The notes below the pieces were generated by a model, which was given only the letters and a program-made list of their open reading frames with translations, was not told the origin of the DNA and searched no databases. The position numbers were made by a program, and so were the translations under genes. A stretch of DNA of 35,429 nt from Actinomycetota bacterium (GTDB lineage: Bacteria > Actinomycetota > Acidimicrobiia > Acidimicrobiales > Aldehydirespiratoraceae), in NCBI GenBank assembly GCA_029979265.1, contig JAPOHW010000027.1, positions 1 through 35,429 of the forward strand. The letters are read 5' to 3'. Position 1 is the stretch's first letter; every line of letters starts with the position of its first letter. Shown in pieces: positions 32,293 through 35,429 of this stretch.

Positions 32293-33672
32293 TCAGCCAA
32301 CAGCGTCGAAGAGGTCGTCGGCGGCAATCCAGTCGGTGACAGCGACGACAGCACCCTCTTGATCGAATCGGAAGATGATTTGCTGTGGTGCGCACAATGC
32401 TGGGAGTCCCGGCACTTGAGCACCGTCGCAGGTGTACGGGTGACCCCAAAACGAGGGTCGCATCTGCGACGAGCGGGCCAACTCGACGAGATCCTCGGTC
32501 GTCAGATCAGGACCGGCGTCGAGCATTAGTGCATACAGGTTCATCACCCCCCGAAAGCTCACCGTCCCTGCCCCGAATGCTGGTGCGTCTGCGTAGCGTG
32601 CAGTCACCGCCTCGAAAATCGCTGGGTCGGCAAGGGCACTGTCGAAGGATCCTTCGGCGTTGAACAACACGGTTGATGCTGCAGCGCCGGCGGCTCTGAG
32701 GGATTCCGCGCTGGCGCACGCGCCCGTCAGGTACAGCTGTCGACCGGATTCGGGGGCAGCACGCATGAATGGGGCGCAGCTCGACGTCGCCGCCAGCACG
32801 ATCACCGCGTCGGCATCGACCGCTTCGGCGGGATCGAATACAACGGCTGGATCTTCGGTGAAGATCGGATACGGCACCAACTCGACCGTGAGGCCGAGCA
32901 TCTGCCCGACGGGTTGTCCGTAGTCTCGAGCTGCCACCTCGAACGACGGCACGCCTGCACCGAAGGCGATGACCACCGTCGAGGCTCCCGTCTCCGATGC
33001 GTGGGCCAGAAACCCGACGAGGGCACCCACATCGCCGCCGGAAAACGCAAAGACACGATCGCTGCGCTGCTCCGCCACGTTGGCCGGCACGCCGCCAAAC
33101 ACGGCGAGTTGGGCAGCCTCGATTTCCGCAATCGATCCCTCGCTGGTGACGTCCACCCCACCGACAAAGGCCACAACTCCGGTATCGAGCAACTCGAGCG
33201 CACACGCACGCGACTGGGCGGGATCGAACGACGTCACACACGACAGGAGTTCGAGCGGCCGGCCCTCCACCCCGCCGAGTTCGGCGTTGATCCACGCAAC
33301 GGCAGCCTCGGCTGCGACTCGCAGTTCTGGATAGCTGCCGAGCGGCGTGTCTTCCTGATTGATCATCCCGAGCCGGATGGGGTCGAGGTCGGCATCGGCA
33401 GGCACCGGTTCGGCCGGGACGCGGCCGAGGAACCACTCGGCACCGGCAAAAGACTCGACCACTGACAGCGGCACCGATTCGAGTTCGGCAACGGTCGTAG
33501 AGGTCGGGTCTGCGGCCACGACCGTGGTCGGCACATTCGTGACGGTCGGCGCCGTCGCCACACTCGACGTCGTGGAGGTCTCCGCACGTAGCTCAGGATC
33601 GCCACCACAGGCCGCAAGCACGAGGGCGGACCCCACGAGCCACGCAACGTGCCCAGATCGTTTCGGCCGCAC
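32293..33672 (-). CDS. Substrate-binding lipoprotein, branched-chain amino acid (LivJ-like) type
   Basis: A 459-residue exported lipoprotein. The signal is basic then hydrophobic (HVAWLVGSALVLAAC) with a canonical LAAC lipobox, cysteine at residue 22. A Thr/Val/Ser-rich linker follows to about 75. The mature part is a type 1 periplasmic-binding fold: DPIRLGMINQEDTPLGSYPEL, then AAVAWINAELGGVEGRPLELL, the usual first lobe of LivJ-like receptors, and later GASTVVIAFGAGVPSF and ADAVIVLAA. Permease and ATPase genes are not adjacent, so it may be an orphan receptor for amino acids or small amides. The GTG at 33672 follows AAAGGGA; the upstream frame to 33747 lacks the signal-peptide form. Confidence 0.9.
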   Translation of the reverse strand: MRPKRSGHVAWLVGSALVLAACGGDPELRAETSTTSSVATAPTVTNVPTTVVAADPTSTTVAELESVPLSVVESFAGAEWFLGRVPAEPVPADADLDPIRLGMINQEDTPLGSYPELRVAAEAAVAWINAELGGVEGRPLELLSCVTSFDPAQSRACALELLDTGVVAFVGGVDVTSEGSIAEIEAAQLAVFGGVPANVAEQRSDRVFAFSGGDVGALVGFLAHASETGASTVVIAFGAGVPSFEVAARDYGQPVGQMLGLTVELVPYPIFTEDPAVVFDPAEAVDADAVIVLAATSSCAPFMRAAPESGRQLYLTGACASAESLRAAGAAASTVLFNAEGSFDSALADPAIFEAVTARYADAPAFGAGTVSFRGVMNLYALMLDAGPDLTTEDLVELARSSQMRPSFWGHPYTCDGAQVPGLPALCAPQQIIFRFDQEGAVVAVTDWIAADDLFDAVG

Positions 33673-33806
33673 GCCGTCCCTTTCGTTCTGGATCGGGTCC
33701 CGGCGTCGCTCACGACCGACGTGGACCAAACGCGCAGATCCCCGCACAGCGAGGCAGTCAGGGCTTGTGTGCGCCGTCGATTGCCGACGACCGCGTTGCG
33801 CGCAGG

Positions 33807-34025
33807 TCAGCCCCAGGGAAGCAGCCAGCGCTCTCGGCGCTTAGCGAGCCGATCTCGCAGGGCAGAGACACCATTGGGATCGTCGTCATCCGCCGCTGAT
33901 GGTGAGCTGCCAAGTTCGTTGAGCCGCTCGAACGTGGGACCCCTGAGGAAGTCGTCGGACAACGGTGGCATCTCAAACCGTGGATCCCGCTCGGTCAGAT
34001 CGAGGATGAGTTCTGCTTTGTCCAT
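33807..34025 (-). CDS. Small protein of unknown function
   Basis: A 72-residue acidic protein that I do not recognise. It starts at an ATG preceded by AAGGGGAAATC, one of the better ribosome sites in the window, which supports it as real. The N-terminal half has an amphipathic, acidic pattern (MDKAELILDLTERDPRFEMP), then PPLSDDFLRGPTFERLNEL. A short Ser/Asp-rich spacer leads to a basic helix (SALRDRLAKRRERWLLPWG). It has no signal peptide or membrane segment. The 134-bp space upstream of the binding-protein gene and the 263-bp space to the FHA gene show no other feature that I can support. A non-coding chance frame remains possible because it is short. Confidence 0.55.
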   Translation of the reverse strand: MDKAELILDLTERDPRFEMPPLSDDFLRGPTFERLNELGSSPSAADDDDPNGVSALRDRLAKRRERWLLPWG

Positions 34026-34288
34026 GATTTCCCCTTGCAACTCCTGCTGCAGGACTGGCGCAGCGACAAGTGGATGGTTCGTTAGACCTACGATACTGAG
34101 GTCTTCGGACTACAGCAAGCACCCTGAACACACATGGCGCTCACACAGCCACCAAGCGCGACGGGATGATGAACCAATTGCGGGCGAGGTCGCTGCGTTC
34201 ATGAGGTTCGTACCGACGCTGGACCGATGGAGTCGGGTGCGATAGGCAGTGGACGCGCAGAGTCACGACAAGGCAAGGGGGGCCAACG

Positions 34289-35302
34289 ATGGAGATCGTG
34301 GAGTCACCGGTCTTGGTCGGAAGCGGATCGCACTGCGGCCTGGTGATCGAGGATCCGTCTGTCTCGGCAACGCATGCCGAGGTGGTTCAGCGCGATGGGC
34401 GGGTATACGTCCGAGATCTCGACTCCGAGAACGGCACCACGATCAACGGCCAAGGGATCGAAGGTGAGGCGCTACTTCAGCCGGGCGATTGGGTGATGTT
34501 CGGTGCGGTCCCCTACGTCTTGGACGGGACCGAGCTGATCGAGGCTGACGAAACCGCCCTCGCACAGATACTCACAACCGGCCCAGGTACTCCTGACGAG
34601 GCCTCGGCGAACCTCTCCTCGTCTGACGCGGCAGCTGGGCCGGTCGCGCTCATCAGTGCCGATCTGGTCAGATTGCTGCTTCGCCTGCTCTGGGGGTACG
34701 TCGGGTTGCTTGGCGCGATGATGCTCACGACGATCCTGCTGTTTGCCAGCTACGAGCAGACGGTGGCGGGCAACCGTGGCGCCGCTGACTCGTGGCAGAC
34801 CTGGGAAACCATCTACGCCACGTTGTTCGTTGTCTCTGTGGTGCTGTCCATACCGATCTTTGCGCTGCTGGTCGCGTGGTCCGATCAAAGCCATCGCGCC
34901 ACCGACTGGCTGCACCCGCAGGAACGGCAATGGGTTCGGGGCTGGGCGATCGGCGCATGGTTCATCCCGCTCGCGAACCTGATCCTTCTGCCGCTGATCC
35001 TGGGCGAGATCAGGAAGATCGCCACCGCGACCCGCTCGAACGGCAAGGTCGGCTCAACGTGGCAACGAGAGGGCGAATCATCGGCGCTCCTGCTGTGGTT
35101 CGTCTTCTACGCGCCGGGCCTTGTGTTCCTCTGGTACGGCGACGCCGCGCTCGACAAGGTCTTCGACGCCGAGCAGTACCGAAACGGGCTCATGATGGTG
35201 CTCATCGGGCTCGGCCTCGTCGCTGCAGGCACCACCCTGGCCGTGCTGTTCATCCGCGACGTGTCCACGAAACTCGGCGTCGGCTCACACACCACCTCCT
35301 GA
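34289..35302 (+). CDS. FHA-domain protein with DUF4328-like multi-pass membrane domain
   Basis: A 337-residue protein in two parts. Residues 3-80 are a forkhead-associated domain, which binds phosphothreonine: LVGSGSHCGLVIEDPSVSATHAE, then VRDLDSENGTTING, with the conserved S-x-x-H and N-G residues. An acidic linker (about 80-125) follows. Then come five hydrophobic segments near 128-152, 175-197, 219-239, 266-284 and 300-322. The third, WAIGAWFIPLANLILLP, carries the WFIP-N pattern of DUF4328 membrane proteins. The protein probably places a phosphopeptide reader at the inner face of the membrane, answering a Ser/Thr kinase. The ATG at 34289 follows AAGGGGGG. Confidence 0.88.
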   Translation: MEIVESPVLVGSGSHCGLVIEDPSVSATHAEVVQRDGRVYVRDLDSENGTTINGQGIEGEALLQPGDWVMFGAVPYVLDGTELIEADETALAQILTTGPGTPDEASANLSSSDAAAGPVALISADLVRLLLRLLWGYVGLLGAMMLTTILLFASYEQTVAGNRGAADSWQTWETIYATLFVVSVVLSIPIFALLVAWSDQSHRATDWLHPQERQWVRGWAIGAWFIPLANLILLPLILGEIRKIATATRSNGKVGSTWQREGESSALLLWFVFYAPGLVFLWYGDAALDKVFDAEQYRNGLMMVLIGLGLVAAGTTLAVLFIRDVSTKLGVGSHTTS

Positions 35303-35306
35303 CGCC

Positions 35307-35330
35307 CCGTGCGAGTTCGGATGCGCACGG
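35307..35330 (+). terminator. Hairpin after the FHA gene
   Basis: CCGTGCG and CGCACGG form a perfect 7-bp stem around a 10-base loop, starting 5 bases after the stop. No T-run follows, so termination is only possible. The remaining 99 bases to the window end show nothing recognisable. Confidence 0.4.
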
Positions 35331-35429
35331 TCGACGGTGGCGCCTCACGCCGCTAACGGTTCACGCCCTGGACACGTACCTGCGCCTCCTCGTACCAACC
35401 CACACGCAGTGGGCAACAAACTGCGAACT

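Overview
The window is a compact, high-GC stretch of about 30 protein genes, read here as chromosome of a free-living aerobic actinobacterium, possibly of the Acidimicrobiia type. The taxon is an inference. It rests on a mycothiol-dependent DinB-fold protein, a mycobacterial-style arylsulfatase, several lipoproteins with short signal peptides, many 1-4 bp gene overlaps, and frequent TANNNT -10 hexamers only 6-9 nt before start codons (leaderless transcription). I saw no rRNA, tRNA, CRISPR array, insertion sequence or phage gene, and no gene-free stretch longer than 300 bases.

Layout. 1-5800 looks like an amine/polyamine or amino-acid catabolism locus. A class III aminotransferase, an Lrp/AsnC regulator and a PotA-like ABC ATPase (cut by the window edge) run leftward and overlap by one base each. 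Divergent from them is a GNAT, cupin and FAD amine oxidase operon, with a perfect palindrome in the 99-bp gap. A second FAD oxidase converges on the first. 5800-8755 holds a HAD phosphatase divergent from a MetE C-domain-like protein, then a NUDIX hydrolase and an acyl-CoA thioesterase. 8880-13804 holds a serine hydrolase lipoprotein, a class I glutamine amidotransferase, a carboxymuconolactone decarboxylase-like protein, an M20 peptidase and a PhyH dioxygenase. 13844-21505 holds an acyl-CoA ligase, a 1003-residue lipoprotein of unknown function that overlaps a group II PLP decarboxylase gene, and threonine dehydratase IlvA with two ACT domains. 21642-25023 holds a DinB-fold protein, a TPR protein and an isopenicillin-N-epimerase-like class V PLP enzyme.

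The most notable feature is at 25055-26311. A GrdB/PrdB-like reductase gene is interrupted by an in-frame TGA exactly where this family carries selenocysteine in a UxxC motif. The same frame continues for 261 family-like codons, and a hairpin follows the TGA. The simplest reading is a 418-residue selenoprotein that ordinary gene calling would split in two.

To its right lie a cytochrome P450 behind a promoter dyad, a cupin-like protein, and a desaturase, TetR and arylsulfatase operon preceded by a perfect 9-bp-arm operator. These suggest regulated lipid or sulfate-ester metabolism. The window ends with a branched-chain-amino-acid-type binding lipoprotein, a small unknown protein, and an FHA domain fused to a multi-pass membrane domain.
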